Part shown: positions 24,473-37,400 of the stretch, piece by piece
Position numbering within the stretch: the first letter of the stretch is position 1
How the letters are laid out: every line of letters begins with the position of its first letter
DNA from: Sarcocystis neurona
Lineage: Eukaryota > Apicomplexa > Conoidasida > Eucoccidiorida > Sarcocystidae
NCBI GenBank assembly: GCA_000727475.1
Contig: KL647298.1
Location: 956,786 to 1,020,785, forward strand
Reading direction: 5' to 3'
DNA: 64,000 nucleotides
The notes under the pieces: model-generated
What the model saw: the letters and a program-made list of their open reading frames with translations, nothing else
Databases searched by the model: none
What the model was told of the DNA's origin: nothing
Program-made: the position numbers and the translations under genes

Positions 24473-26689
24473 GTGAGAAACTCACACAGGCGACGCGACC
24501 TGCCTGAAGAGAAAAAGAGAAGTTAAAGTAGAAGAGGGCGCAGAGGTGACGACGGAAAAAGCAAGCCGAGGGAGAGGAAACAGAAGAAGGCGACAGAGAG
24601 AGTGGTGGTAGAAAAAAAGACGAGAGAGGGAGGGGAACAGAAAGGCGACAAATAGGGAGACAAGAAGGGGAAGCGAAAAACAGGGAAGGACAAGAAGCAG
24701 AGATCGGAAAGGCAGACCACAGTGTCCATGGGAAAGCGTGTGCAGCAGGAGGATGGTACGGGAAAGGTGTAAAAAGCTTTTCAGGTTCGGGGGAAAAGCA
24801 GCAGTGGGAAGAGCTGAGGTCAAAAAGAAGGGGAGACCGGGGAAATAATGGGGCAGACAGAGATAGAGAAAGGAGAGTCGCCCTTCAGAAAAAGCGGAAG
24901 AGGATCGAGAGGAGGTGAAGACGAAGAAGGAATAGAGTGAAAGAGGCGGCTTGGAGTCCAGTAGAGAAGTTGGAGTAGTAGAGACTCACTAGGAAGAAGT
25001 GACAATTTGCACGCAAAAGTAGGAGTTGGGGAAAAGCCAAGAGACCAGTGACGACGTATGGAGAAAGTTTCCGAACCGTGTACCGGAAGAGAAGTGCTAC
25101 GTCTGCGTTGTGCAGACGCACATGTGTGAGCTGCAGATATATGGAAGTGCCAGTGAGGCGCTGAACAAACCAAATTTGTACATGGTGCTGGCACTGTGTG
25201 CGTACATAATCGAAAGGGGGAAGTGAAGAAGGTCGCTCAGCGGCGGAATACCGTAGTTCTTTGTTGGTGGTTGTTGAGAGATTCCGCGAAAGAATAAAGC
25301 AGCTCTGGTAACACCACGGGTCAGAAGAAAGTTTCGGAACGCAGAAGTCGCCAGAAGAGAAACGCGGTCGACCAAGTAGCTGATCGGTGCGTTTAGATAT
25401 TCTGTGTATACACGTATCATCTACACATGGTCAGTATTATGTGCCGGGTCTGTTCTTGTATTGTGTGGGTATATACCACACACAGGAGTAGTACCTGGTG
25501 GGTCTATGTGTATTGTGTGTATATACCTACACTTCACGTCCGAGGTGAGACACTTATACGGAATAGTGCTGCGTTGTTCTCGTGTATCTGCGCTTCATGT
25601 TCAAGAAGTGACACTCTAGTCGTGTGGTTTTTTTCCGGCGTGGATGAGGAGTTTTGGCGTGACACGCAGAAGTTTACTTGTGCGGTTCACGGTTTCTACT
25701 ACGGTTGGAGTACTACTGCAGCACGTGCGTCCTTGTGTATGTGTATATATATATGTATATATATTCGATCCTGTGTGTATGCATATGTGTGTACATATAT
25801 ATATGTATATATATACACCTCTCCGTATACGTATCATTAATGCGCAAGCACGGCATGCTGCACCTCGTTTTCTCGTGTGTGAAGCACTCGTTTTTGTTGG
25901 TGGTTCATTTTCCATGTGTTTCAACAGGCTACCGTGGTGGGTACATGCGGGGCAATGGCATGTACCGAGGTGGACGCGGCTATAGGGGATACCGAGGAGG
26001 TTTCCGCGGTGCATTCAGAGGAAGGGGGAGAGGACGAGGAGGCGGGCCGGCAGCGTTGCACGGGCAGCAGGGACAAGGAGCGAACAACGCACACCCAGCA
26101 CCAGGCGAAGGCGGGTATGTGGAGGATCAGTACGCAGTAGGACAGGACTGCAGCAACGGAGATTTCCCCTACGGGGATGGAGCCGCCGATGCGATGCAAT
26201 CTGTGGCTGGAGGCATCCCGCAAGGCGCCTCTGCCGCCACCGGATACCCAGCGAGAGGGGGTCGTGGAAGGTGAGAAAGACGCAGATGACGACGGGAGGC
26301 TGCGCAGGGAACGGAGGAGAAAAGTGGAAAGGGAGCAACAGGAGAGTCAGTGCAAAAGCAGCAGCAGCTCACGGTGGGAGTCGCAGCCGCTGAGAGGGCA
26401 TTGGAGTGTGGGCGCATGTTGGTGTAAGTGATTTGTTGGACTGAAGCGTAGTATGGGTGGTGCGAGGCGGCGTAAGGCTGGGAATGCAGACATTGATGGT
26501 AGCAGGTTTTTTTTTCGCAGTGTCTCACAACGAAATATCTGGTGGTTTTTGTCCGTATGAGGAATGTGAATTTTTGTCCTGTGTGTTGTATGTTCCTCTT
26601 TGTATTTTGTGTAATGCAGGGGTCGTGGCTACAGGGTCAACCCTCGCGGTGGCAGTTTCCGGGGCGCTCCGATGCGGGTGGAGCAGTGA
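24031..26689 (+). CDS. ALBA: Alba-domain nucleic-acid-binding protein with RGG tail
   Basis: Three exons (24031-24472, 25928-26270, 26620-26689) splice in phase to 284 codons plus TGA. The start ATG sits in ATCAAAATGG. Residues about 18-110 form an Alba fold domain: DEIRVTSMGRVMNYVGYAT is the conserved first strand and helix, followed by IKATGNAIARAVTMTEVLKRR. Residues about 148-284 are Gly/Arg/Tyr-rich with many RGG and GRG repeats around a low-complexity Gln/Gly/Ala middle. This is the architecture of apicomplexan Alba1/2-type proteins, which in Plasmodium and Toxoplasma bind RNA (and subtelomeric DNA in Plasmodium) and control mRNA translation and stability. Introns are 1455 bp and 349 bp, both GT-AG. 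The gene is complete. Which Alba paralogue it is cannot be decided from sequence alone. Confidence 0.93.
25928..26270 (+). CDS. ALBA: Alba gene exon 2 (RGG region)
   Basis: The acceptor GTTTCAACAG ends at 25927. One base from exon 1 plus GC makes Gly, followed by YRGGYMRGNGMYRGGRGYRG and further RG repeats. The exon ends in AG before the donor GTGAGA at 26271. Confidence 0.92.
26620..26689 (+). CDS. ALBA: Alba gene exon 3 (C terminus)
   Basis: The acceptor TAATGCAG ends at 26619. The exon finishes an Arg codon and continues GRGYRVNPRGGSFRGAP to TGA at 26687-26689. The RGG character continuing across the join confirms the splice. Confidence 0.9.
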
Positions 26690-29600
26690 ACTACATCGGC
26701 GACAGGCAAATAAGACAGGAAATTTGTGTCGTGGGCACTGAAAGACGGGGTGTTTTGATGAAATTGCATGCTGTGTGTGAATAGAATCAAAATATGAAAT
26801 GCGGTCACGAATGCTCGTTATAAAGCGTTTTAAAAACTTAGTATACTACAAAAGAGTGCGCGGAAAACGTGTAAAAAAAGTATCGCCGTAGTTCCAGCGG
26901 TTACACGAGGCTGCTGCAAAGTCATTTTGCGGAGCTACCCCTACGCTGAGAATTGGCTCGCGCGCGTTTTATTCAAAAACACGTATTGCCTATAGAACGC
27001 TGTGTGAAACAAGGATAAAACACCCCCGGCTGGCCCACACAAAATGCATAAATGTGGATATGGCGACAGCCGCACGAGTTGCAACGAAAAGGCGCATTTG
27101 TATTTATGCGGCGACAGTGTCGTATGGCGCTGCCTATATGGGTCGAGTCGGTGCATTTCAGTCCGACTGACCACCGTCAACAGTAAGAAGAGAAAGAGGG
27201 CAGTCTGATCTCCGCTGATGTCACGAAAAGACGTAGAAGGGAACACGGGACGCTTGCAGTTTCTGATGAAGTCGCTGACACAAGTTTTACTTGTACGAGA
27301 TCGTCCCGATGCATTTTCACACGCTTTGTACAGGTGTATGCACAAATGCACAAATCGTAGAGAGTAGTGCACATGTGTGTGTCCACGCTAGAATCTTACA
27401 AACAGAAGTGCTTGTCCCGCAGAGATCATTTACACAGGAGACTCTTGGCTGTCAAGAGTACGCAGGGGCACATGGTTTTCAGGGAACAGCGCACACAAAC
27501 GACCTTAATAAAGACAAGTTCCCTCGCGACTACAAAAAAGTGGTGCAGGAGGTATACAGAGTACGGAGACTAGTGTTACAGCGAATAAAGCGACTATGTA
27601 AGAACAGTCGCCCGACTGCCTGACGTGGCACAGAGTGAGCGGAGTCGTGGTCGCTTGACGAGAAACACGTCACAACGAATGCAGTTCAAAGAAAAGCAAA
27701 CAAAACACTTGGGTCTGTGGCATACAACTTTATTACCGTAACCAGTGGAAAGTAACGTGCATGCCTCCACTGTTGATGATAAACGGACTTGAGACTAGCT
27801 TCGTACCGTGGGCGATCCTTGAGAAAGCACATCGCTTTAAGTAAGTGTACCTCTCCGGTGGTGACACTTAAGATGGTTAAGATAGTTCAAAAAAGAGGAT
27901 GCGCTGGCTTCGGTCTGATTTTTCGGACCCTCGCTGCACATCTTTTCGTATAGTACAGGACGAGATCACAAGGAAATTGTCGGTGTCCTCACCTAGCGTC
28001 CGGAGTACTATGTTATGATACCTCAGAGTGTCTGGACGCACGCTGAAAAACAGACCAGACGACACGACAACTAGGACATTGAAATCAGTCCTTTGAGCTG
28101 TAAAGGAAGATAGATTTCTGCTTACGAGGCGTAGACACTTGAGGACTTCTGTTATTCTACGTCGTACTACATCGTAACATTTCTGAATCACCTCAAAGTC
28201 GCGGAGGAGCTCTTGATAAAGTAGCATCCAGAAGAACCTGCGACAAGGTTGACTGGGGCGGACGCTGTCTATCTCACTGGGTAGGAAATTTTTTAATCGT
28301 CTTCACTAGTGGGTTCGCTGATTGCATTGTTTGAGCAACAAGTGTATGAGAGGAATCTCATCTCGAGAGGACGTTGGCGTACGCGCGGAGTGACTACACT
28401 GAGTATCAGGCGTGAAGGACGAATTACGTACGATTTGCTTGTATTCGGGGTCGTCGCCGCTGTCGTGCGACGAATAGAATGATGGAAATGCGCCTTTCTC
28501 AGTTCCACAAGGGAATCATCACCAGTAAGAATGAAACGGTAAGTTCACGATTTTCTCAGACTGGGCGGTACCGCCGGATGCTGTAGTCCTTACGTAGCAC
28601 TACATGTTCCTACGTGCGGAGACAATCTTTGACTGCTGAAGGCTGCTGATTTGCATTTGAAACAATGTGCGTAGACTTTCGCTAAGTCTGCCCCTTCCCG
28701 AGCCTGTACCACTTGCAATTCACCGTACCAACAAACGCAGGGGCCAGTCGCGGAAGATGCATGCTTGTATTTCCTATAGAAAACGTAAACGTGGAGGCGC
28801 ATTCCAGTAAACATATTTCCATGGATACTTTTGTGCTCACCGTAGGTCCGCGGGTACTCGCCGCCCTTGTACACGGTGCTGTAATACTAGTAGCCCTGTT
28901 AGATATGTGTACACCGGCTTGTGAACAAGCCTATAGGTGACGACTTAGGAACATGTTGACAACGCGGGAGCAGGCAAAAAAGAAGGCACACTACGGGCGA
29001 CAATATGTAATAACGTAGCATATGTGACATACTCACGTCACACTACAACATTCACACACCTGGAGTTGACACACTTAGAGTTTGACTCTATACTGGCCTT
29101 CCTGCGGGTCGCCAGTGAACAACTGGCCTGGTAAAAAGCATGTATATGTACACGACTATACATACGTGTCTTCCGTGAATACATGTAGACCTGCCTTGTT
29201 GGTACGCGTATCTGCCTAGACACATATGACAAATCCCAGAAATGTATGCGTAGAGGCTGTTAGTGGTCGGCGAAATCGTGTCATTGACGGCCTCTTGCTG
29301 CTGGATCTGAATTTACAGAATGCGTGGGGCCCTCCCCAAACCACGCATATAAGCCGATCACTTTCGAGAGCATTTTTGCACCCAATACGCACCGTAATAA
29401 ACAAAGCGTGCTAGGAGAGTGTGAATCGACGAAAGCTACGTTGCGCGGTAATATCGTCGTACCCACGGTTATTCTTTTTCCTTGTAAACTCGTGCGTTTG
29501 AGTTTTGTACAGTGTAGCCAGTCCGATTATTATAAATAAACTCAACGCGTATAATCATCTATAGTCTCGCAAGTATCTGAAGGCGGCGTTATCCATACCA

Positions 29601-32600
29601 TAATATATACACATATATATATACATACATATATATATATACATAGATTACCACCGGTGTCTGCCCGATGTAAGTAAGTCGATAGGTGATAACCCTCTTG
29701 AGTTAGACAGCGTCTATTCGCACAGATACGTGCGTAACTATTCTCTGGCGTTGGACGTGCCAGCCAAGACGCGCTTGCGGCAGTAGCTCATCAAGACCAG
29801 TTTCTTGAGAACAGCAAAGACGGCAAGAATATACGGCAGCGCCAGGCTGACGAAGTATATCGTATAGTTTAATATACGTAAGGACAGAGTGAAATTGCAG
29901 TTTGCATCCGGCGCGAGTCAAGTAAGTATTCAGATATGTATACAATCATGTATTCCACACTCACTGTATATGGAGCTACGTTGCGATTTATGCACAGGGA
30001 ATGCAGCATGCCGCCGGCTGTTGCGTACATCCTGGCACGTTAAGGTGTTGCACACATAGACGGATATGCAATGAGAGTTGCTAGGGTGTCCACGGCTTGC
30101 CAGGTAGACGCATTAATGTCATTGAATATACGCGGACAAACATCCACGCGTCAGCAGATACACGCAGCCGAGGTAAGTTTGTGTTACACTTTCTATGGAA
30201 GGCATTTATCTTACAGTAAGCGCACTGGCGCCGTACGCGGCATGACACACAAGCAGCACTGCCCTACGTACACTATTTTTTTTTTTCTACGGCAGTTTGC
30301 TGAATTCATCTTTCCCTAGCGTTAACACACACGAGCATACACATATATACATGGATATGCACACCCCCAGGTTCGTATCCACTAGAGGTCATAGTAAGGT
30401 ATCGCCTTCTCTAGTTTCACCTACGAGTCTACCCTTTATCCTTCCTGCTGAGAGTGCATTGCTCAGAGCGTTATGCTACAGCATGTCTGAGCTTGGCGGC
30501 AAGTATCCACAAATCAGATATATCGTCGATTCTATTCTCCATCTCCAAACGGTCACCTTCTGTACCACACTTGTGTGTGGCACGCACAAGTGCGTGTATG
30601 TAAGAGAGAACCCTTAACACACGTATGCGTCAATGACGGATCAGCCACCGGTCCTGCCTAACTCACACTCTTCCTCGTACACTGAGCAGTGCCAGCTACA
30701 CCGTACCCTGCAACATTTAGCGCATCCCCCTGTTGAGTACCGAGATCAACCTTTACATATATACAGTGTATATCTATCCACCTTCGTATGGAGGTAGAGA
30801 CGTCGATACTCGATGTCTGCAGGATGTACGATAAAGCGGGGATCTTTTCCCACGCTAACCGTGTATATATCTGTCTACCGACAGACAGATACAGAAATCG
30901 ATCCTTTACGTTTGCATGCTGTACGGCAAAGGCCATATCGTTTCACACGCAGAACGTATGAAAACATGTAGAGGAGCTACTGAGCGGCCAAAAGTTACAT
31001 GTACTTCCGCCATGCTGCGCAACTGGGTCCGCACCGTGAGCGACTAATGACCAAATTGGAAGTGTATTTTTCGTGATTCATCGTTCCCGTAGACCAGTGT
31101 CCGTGCCTCCCTCTGAATATACGCATACAAACCTGCATACAAGAAACAATTCCAACTACACTCACGTACACTCTCTCGCGTTTGTGCATTTGTACATACG
31201 TGGAAATAGAAACCGACGTCCCTCCGCGAGGACAGACTTCCAGATATTTTTGCAGTTCCGTGTGAGTGTGTGATCAAGTCTGCACTGAACACATGCGCGT
31301 AATTGCGTTGGGTTACCGTGCCTGACTTTGACGCAGCATACGGACACCTCAGACACTAATTCCTCTCTTTGAAAGAGATGAGCGTCACCTGGTAGAACCC
31401 GTTGAATACGTCTATCCGCGCCTGCATATTCCTATTTATATCTTTGCGAAGTACACACTTCTATGTGTGCCTCCATTAATACCGATATATATGCATATAT
31501 ATATATACACGTGCACACACACAAAGCAAGCGGCACAAATAGATATACTCGCAGCTCTCTGTCTGGGTAATTTGTAACGGGAAGGACGTGGTTGCACATT
31601 CTGACAACTGGAAATCATCCACTCAGTCGATTTGGAAATATAGACGTCCACAGGAGGAAAAGTGGAGAAAGTTCGTTTTCAAACGTATGAAGGCAGATCC
31701 AGATAACTCCCATTCGAGTTTTCTATCTTTTCCGACATATGGAGGAATAACATATGAAGCACCCTCCCGTAAGTGTAGCTATCTGCGCAACAAAGGCCGG
31801 TACATTTGAGAGCACGTGCTTGACGATGTAAACCGACATCTCAAACTCTTAACAAATACAAACGCGTCTCCCACTCTCTCTTTCCCCTTTCTCCCTTCCA
31901 TGCTTCCTTTCTCTCTTCTGTTTCTCTTTGTCCCTATGCATACGTCTTTGTCAGTACACTCGTACGACTGTGTTTTTGTGGCGTGTAGACCTTCCCCAGA
32001 CATGGTAGCAGAACACGCGGCAATTGCGACCTATCCCGAAACCCCAATCATACATGCATATATATATATATATATGAATATACATATATATATATATTAT
32101 GGAAGGTACCGCAGGTGCTCCTACCTGCAGGCATTTCCCTATGTATATAATACGTGAAGCTCCGCACGTGCTTCTATCTACAAGTGTATATGTAAAATTT
32201 TATTCTTTACCTGTCTGCACATTTGCCTACTTTTTGCAAGAACACATCTACTACGTCTGAATTATCTGCCTCCCTTGCACATCACAGATACCGTGCGCGA
32301 CGGCATGCGGCACCGGGTGACGCGCATGCTTTTTTCCTGTTTTGTTAGTATTTTCCTTGCGCATGCGAATGTCGAACCAGCCGCCTCAGTATCTGCCTTT
32401 CTCCTTAAAATAAAAAATCGTGCACACTTCACCTAATCCTCTTCATGCTCGTACAGTTCCTCAAATAGCTTCGAAAGTAGTGCGTCGGTCGCGTACATAT
32501 ATTCGTATCTTCATATGTATGTATATTTACGTTTCTGCGCCCTCACTCCTTCGTAACGGGGACACGTTCCTCTAAAAGGGCGCATCAACTATTTCTTGTA

Positions 32601-33525
32601 AACACAGAAATAGCTTTTGCCGCTTCCATCGCGGGAGAGACAGGAGTAGTGCAACGGTCTTCGAGGATGGGGAAATGCAGTTTTGTTCCCGTCTTCTGAC
32701 GAGCAGCAGAGGTAGAAATTTCTTTTGCATCAGCGTGGTAATTGAAGAAGCAGCAGCTATCTAGAGCAATACGCAGCCGCGTTAGCCGCGACCCAGGCAC
32801 CGCGGGTGGAGGAGAGGTGCGCGCGGGGCAGCAGCATCAGTAGCAGCAGCAGCAGCGGCCAGGCGGGAGAACAAGGAGCAGCAGCAGAGGATTCAAACTG
32901 CAGAGGTAAAGAGAGGCAGCGCAAACGTCCGACGGCTAAGCTTTCTTTGCCAAGAGGAGACGAATGGACGTAATCCTCGGCAGCGCAGCAGAAGGAGAAC
33001 CGCAGGAACAGCAGCAGAAGCAGCGCAGCAGCAGCAGCGGCGACGGGAGCACATCACCAGCAGAAGCCCCAACACAGCAAGCGCAGGGCAGGAGTACCGC
33101 TGGAGGAACGGCCTAGAAGACCGAGGCAGCAGCTCGAGCGTGTCAGCGCCGTTGCAGAAGTGGTTTTACGGGCTCCGGGGAAGCAGCGGCTGCAGACAAA
33201 GCGGCGGCATCGTTTTGTTTATGACGCCCAGCAGCAAAGATATTCAGTTGAGCCGCCTTAGCAGCCGCAACTATTTTTGCGAAGCAGCAGCGGAACTGAA
33301 GGAGGCGCAGCAATAACAGGCGATCAACAAAGCACCAGCGACAACAGGGCAATAGCCACGCCCATCCTGACAGCAGCAGCGCCGCTAACCAGCTCCATTT
33401 GGCAGCGGCGTACAGCGAGGGTATTAGGTTCGGGGCAGAAGCAGTACGAAGAGACACAGGACAGCAGAGGGAACGGCAGGAGAAGGAGGAGGAGCAGCAG
33501 CAGAGTGCGGTCACGTTTCGGCAGG
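26690..33525. other. Repeat-poor island, then CAG-rich PPWD1 leader
   Basis: From 26700 to about 32780 CAG/CTG tracts are almost absent, TA runs are few and GC is near half. Open frames of 60-116 codons occur on both strands at about the density expected by chance. The least random-looking are 27877-28227 (-), 30372-30599 (+), and 31555-31768 (+), which lies between a GCAG acceptor and a GTAAGT donor. None has family support. From 32800 to 33525 the + strand is CAG-rich and open in the PPWD1 frame from 33277, so it may hold 5' UTR or an upstream start. Confidence 0.5.
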
Positions 33526-34465
33526 ATGCCTCTGAAAAGTGAAACGACGGGGCAGTCTTCGCCTGAGAGGAAGAGGGAAGCAGCAGCAGTCCGGAAGGCG
33601 AAGCGGTCGAGCAGCAGCAGCAGGGAGTGCGGACGAGAGGAGGAAGGTGCAGCAGCTCCCACAGAGGAGGAGACACAACTGGAAAGGACTGCTTTAATCA
33701 ATTCTAAGAAGAAGAAGAAGGAATCGTCGGGGTCCTCTTCTTCATCTTCCGGCCGGGAAGGAGAGCACGAGGATGCTGCCGCTGTTGCTGAGGGCGCCGG
33801 GGGCGCAGACAGCTCTTTTCGCGTGAACAGCGAAGGCAGGCACAGCAGCAGACGCAACAGCAGGAGCAGCAACAACAGGAGGAACGGCAGCAGAAGCCGG
33901 CGACGGACTAGAAGGAGGAGCAGAAGCGGCGGGAGCAGCAGCAGCGGCAGTAGTCGCAGCAGCAGTAGCAACGACAAAAGCAGCGGCAGCGACAGCAGCA
34001 GCCGTCGCGACAGCAGCAGCAGCAGCGAGGAAGAGGGGCCGTCTGCCCAAGATGCTGCAGCAGCAGAAGACATACACGAGGAGCGCAGTAGGAAGCACCG
34101 GATAGTGAGGAGAGAAAGGGCCGCAGCAGCAGCAGCAGAAAGAGCAGAAGTGGCCGCAGCAGCAATAGCAGTTGCCCATCCCGCAAGAGTGAAGAGAGAG
34201 ACAGCAGAAGCAACACCGAACAGTCAGACTGCTGCTTCGCAGTCCGGCAGAAGCAAACAGAGCAGCAGCCCCGACAGCGGTGTCGGTAGCAGCAGCCAGC
34301 ACGTCGCCGACAGCCGCAGCAACAGCAGCAGCAGCGGCGACAGCAGCGGACAGCAGGCGGGTGAAGAAGAAGAAGGAGCATCAGAAGGTGCTGCTGGCGG
34401 GGTAACAAAAGAAAAGGAGGAGGAGGAGGAGCGGGAGAGCAGCAGCAGCGAGGATGACGCCTTTG
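33526..34465 (+). CDS. PPWD1: PPWD1 exon 1 (low-complexity N terminus)
   Basis: Encodes Ser-, Arg-, Ala- and Glu-rich sequence from AGC/CAG/GAG runs, including SR/SS-rich blocks near residues 105-190 and an acidic stretch before the donor GTAAGG at 34466. The end phase matches exon 2, giving Gly at the join and restoring the family motif G-P-L-P. The start is uncertain because the frame is open upstream to 33277 without an ATG. Confidence 0.65.
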
Positions 34466-37400
34466 GTAAGGCCGTCTCGTTTGGCAGTTCTGCACGGCAG
34501 CTGTGGGGCAACCCTTCTCTTCCACCAGAGAGCATTTTACTGCTTTTCTCTTCTCTCTCTCCCTGTCGCTTCGCTGACCGCACACTGCTGCTATGTGTGT
34601 GTGTGGCAGGAGGTAGGTCTCTCTGCTGCTGCTGTTGCTGCCGTCTCGCTGCAGCCCGCTGTTCTTTGCAGCAGCAGCAGTTGCAGCGGCGCAGCCACGT
34701 CGCACCTTTTCTTGTATTTCTTCACGTTCTTAGCAGCAGGAGCAACGCAAGGGAGAAAGGTGTCTCAGTCGCAGAACCAGCAGCAGCAGGAGGACGGGTA
34801 GGCCGTCAGATCTGGGTAGTCGGTGAAAGCAGAGCCAGTCGTTCAGCCGCTTTTGCCTTGTGTTTCCTGAACAGTCGTTACTCCATGTGCTGCTATTGTT
34901 GCTGCAGCCGCTGTCACCGTCTGCGCCTGCATGACTTGTTCGTGACCTGCTGCTGCTGCTCACCTGTCTCTGGGACACTGGTGCCGCTGGGCTGTGTGTC
35001 CCTTGCAGCGGATGCTGCGGGGTTGATGAGGTGCTCTGCCCCCCTGGTAGCGGGGGGCTGCCGCACCTTTTGCTGCTGCTGCTTGTGGGGTCTGCGTCCT
35101 GCTGCCGCTGCTGCCCGCGTACGCTGCTGCTGCTTGTCTGCCGGTGCTGCCGTCACTCTTGCTGTTGCGACCCTTCTTGTTGCTGTGCTGCCCTCGCTCT
35201 TGCTGCGGCTGCCGTCGCCCGCGCTACTGCTGCTGATCTTGCTACTGCTGCTCTGGTTTCTCTTCCTGGTGGCGTTGTTGCTCTTGCTGCTGCTGCTGCT
35301 CTTGCTACTGCTGCCGCTCATGCTGCTGATGGAGGGGGTGTGCGTTTGATTTGCTGCCTGTGTGTATGGGCGGGTGGTGCTGCAGGCCCGCTGCCGGCCA
35401 GGGCGACAAAGAAGAAGAAGCTGGAGTTGCAGACGCAGCAGCAGCTGACAACGTCGAAGAAAGCAGCAGCAGCAGCACACCAACAACGGCTCGAAGAACT
35501 ATACCTACGCAATTTGCCGAGCAGCGAGCGTTACTACAAATCCTTCATGCACCGGGATGAAATATCGCATGGTACTCCTGAAGCAGTTGCTGCTTTCTCT
35601 GCTGCTGCTGCTGCTGCTGCGCACTTGTGCCTGGCTCGTTGCCAGCTGCTGCCGCATCCTACCCTGCCACACGTATATTGTCGCCTTTCTGCTGCTGATG
35701 TATTTGCTCCCGACCGAAACAGTGGTTCTCTCTTCCTGCTGCGGTGGCTTCTTTCCTGCCGCCGCACTGCGTCCTCCAGCTGCTGTTGCTGCTCTTTTCC
35801 TGCCGCTGCGCTGCATCCTCCTGCCGCTGCCACATCTTTCTGATGTAGCTGCTCTTCTACTGCAGCTTCGTCTGCTGCTGCGGCCGCTGCGTCTCTCGTG
35901 CTGCTTCGGCTGCTCCTTTCATGCTGCTGCTGTTTTTGTAAGACCGGCTTCCCGTCCCCGTTCCGCGACCACCTCGCTGCTCCTACCTTTCACACGTGCT
36001 CCCTGCTGCTGCGTTGCATCTTGCCGCTGGTGCGAAAGGTGACGGCAGCTGAAGCTGCTGCTGCCTCTCTACATCGGCTGCTGCCGCTGCTGCTGTTTCT
36101 TCTGTATTGCACACTGCGCGCTTGACTGTGCTGTGTGGAGTGTTTTCACGCTGCGGCATGTATTGGTGTCGCCGCTGCTCATGTCTGTACTGCCTGCTGC
36201 TACTGCAGCTGCGGGCGCGTGCACCGCACAAGTGTTTGTGGTAAAGGCAGCGCTCCTTTGCTGCTGTAACTTCGGCTTGCGCATCTGCTACTTGCTGCTG
36301 ATTAGAGACTTGCTGCCTACTAGACACCGTGGTGTTCCTGGCGCTGTACGTCCTTCTGCAGAGGTTCTGCTGCCGCTACTGCCTTCTCGTCAGTTGTTTC
36401 TGCTGCCCTTTCTGCTGCCGTCGCTGCGGCGGGGAACGCGACTGACACTCTGCCGTGCAGTTGAGGCTGCTCTATCTGCTGCTGTTTATCTCTCCGTCAG
36501 CTGTATTTCACTGGTAGCTGGTGCTGGCGCAAGGCTTTCCTGCTCTGTTTTATACTTTCCTGCTCCCACGCCATTGCTGCTGGTGCTGCTACGGCGCCTG
36601 CTGCTTTGATTGCCGCTGCTGCCCCTGCTGCTGCTGCGATGCCTACTGCTGGAGTAACTCCCACTTCAGTGACTCGTACAGCCGCAGCGACTCGTACTCG
36701 TGCTGTGACTGCTGCTGCTGCTGCGACTCCTGCTGCTGCAGCGCCTCCTACTGCTGCAGCGAATCCTAGTGCTGCAGCGACTCCTACTGCTGCAGCGACT
36801 TCTACTGCTGCTGCAACTCGTACTGCTGCAGTGACAGCAGCTGCTGCGCTGCCTGCTGCTGCTGCTGCTGTGACTGTTGCCCCTGCTGTTGTTGCTGGTG
36901 GTGTCGCTTTGATTGCTGATGTTCCTGCCGCTGCTAACGATACAGTTGGTGTGTCCTCTCTGAGGCTTGCTGCCGTAGTAAGAACTGCTCCTGCTCTTGC
37001 CGCTTCTGCTGTTGTGCTGCTTTGCTGACAGCAGCTCGTCTGACACTGCTCTGGTGTCACGTCCAGCAGATACGGTTCCTGCTCCGGCTCCCTATTTGCT
37101 GCACTGCCCTCTCCTCTCTCTCGAAGCTGCGTTCTTGCTGTTGTTGATTGTTGTGCGGCTGTTGTCGTGCGAGGCCTCCTGCTGCTGGTGTTCCTAAATT
37201 TTACTAGTCCTTGCTACTGCTGTTACTCAAGTCCTTCCTGCCGCAGTTGCTATTCTTCGGGCAGCTGCTGCTGTTGCTCCCTCCCCCCACGCAGCTACTG
37301 CTGTTGCTCCTCCCCCTCATCAGCTGCTGTCGCTCCTCTCCCCCGTGGAGCTGCTGCTGTTGCTGCTCGCCGCGGTGCAGCTGCTGCTGGTCCTGTTGCC

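Noticed and set aside
33277..35349. 690-codon + strand frame
   Set aside because: Only its first part is PPWD1 exon 1. Beyond 34465 it runs into CTG-rich intron sequence coding Cys/Leu, and the family alignment resumes at 35386 after a splice.
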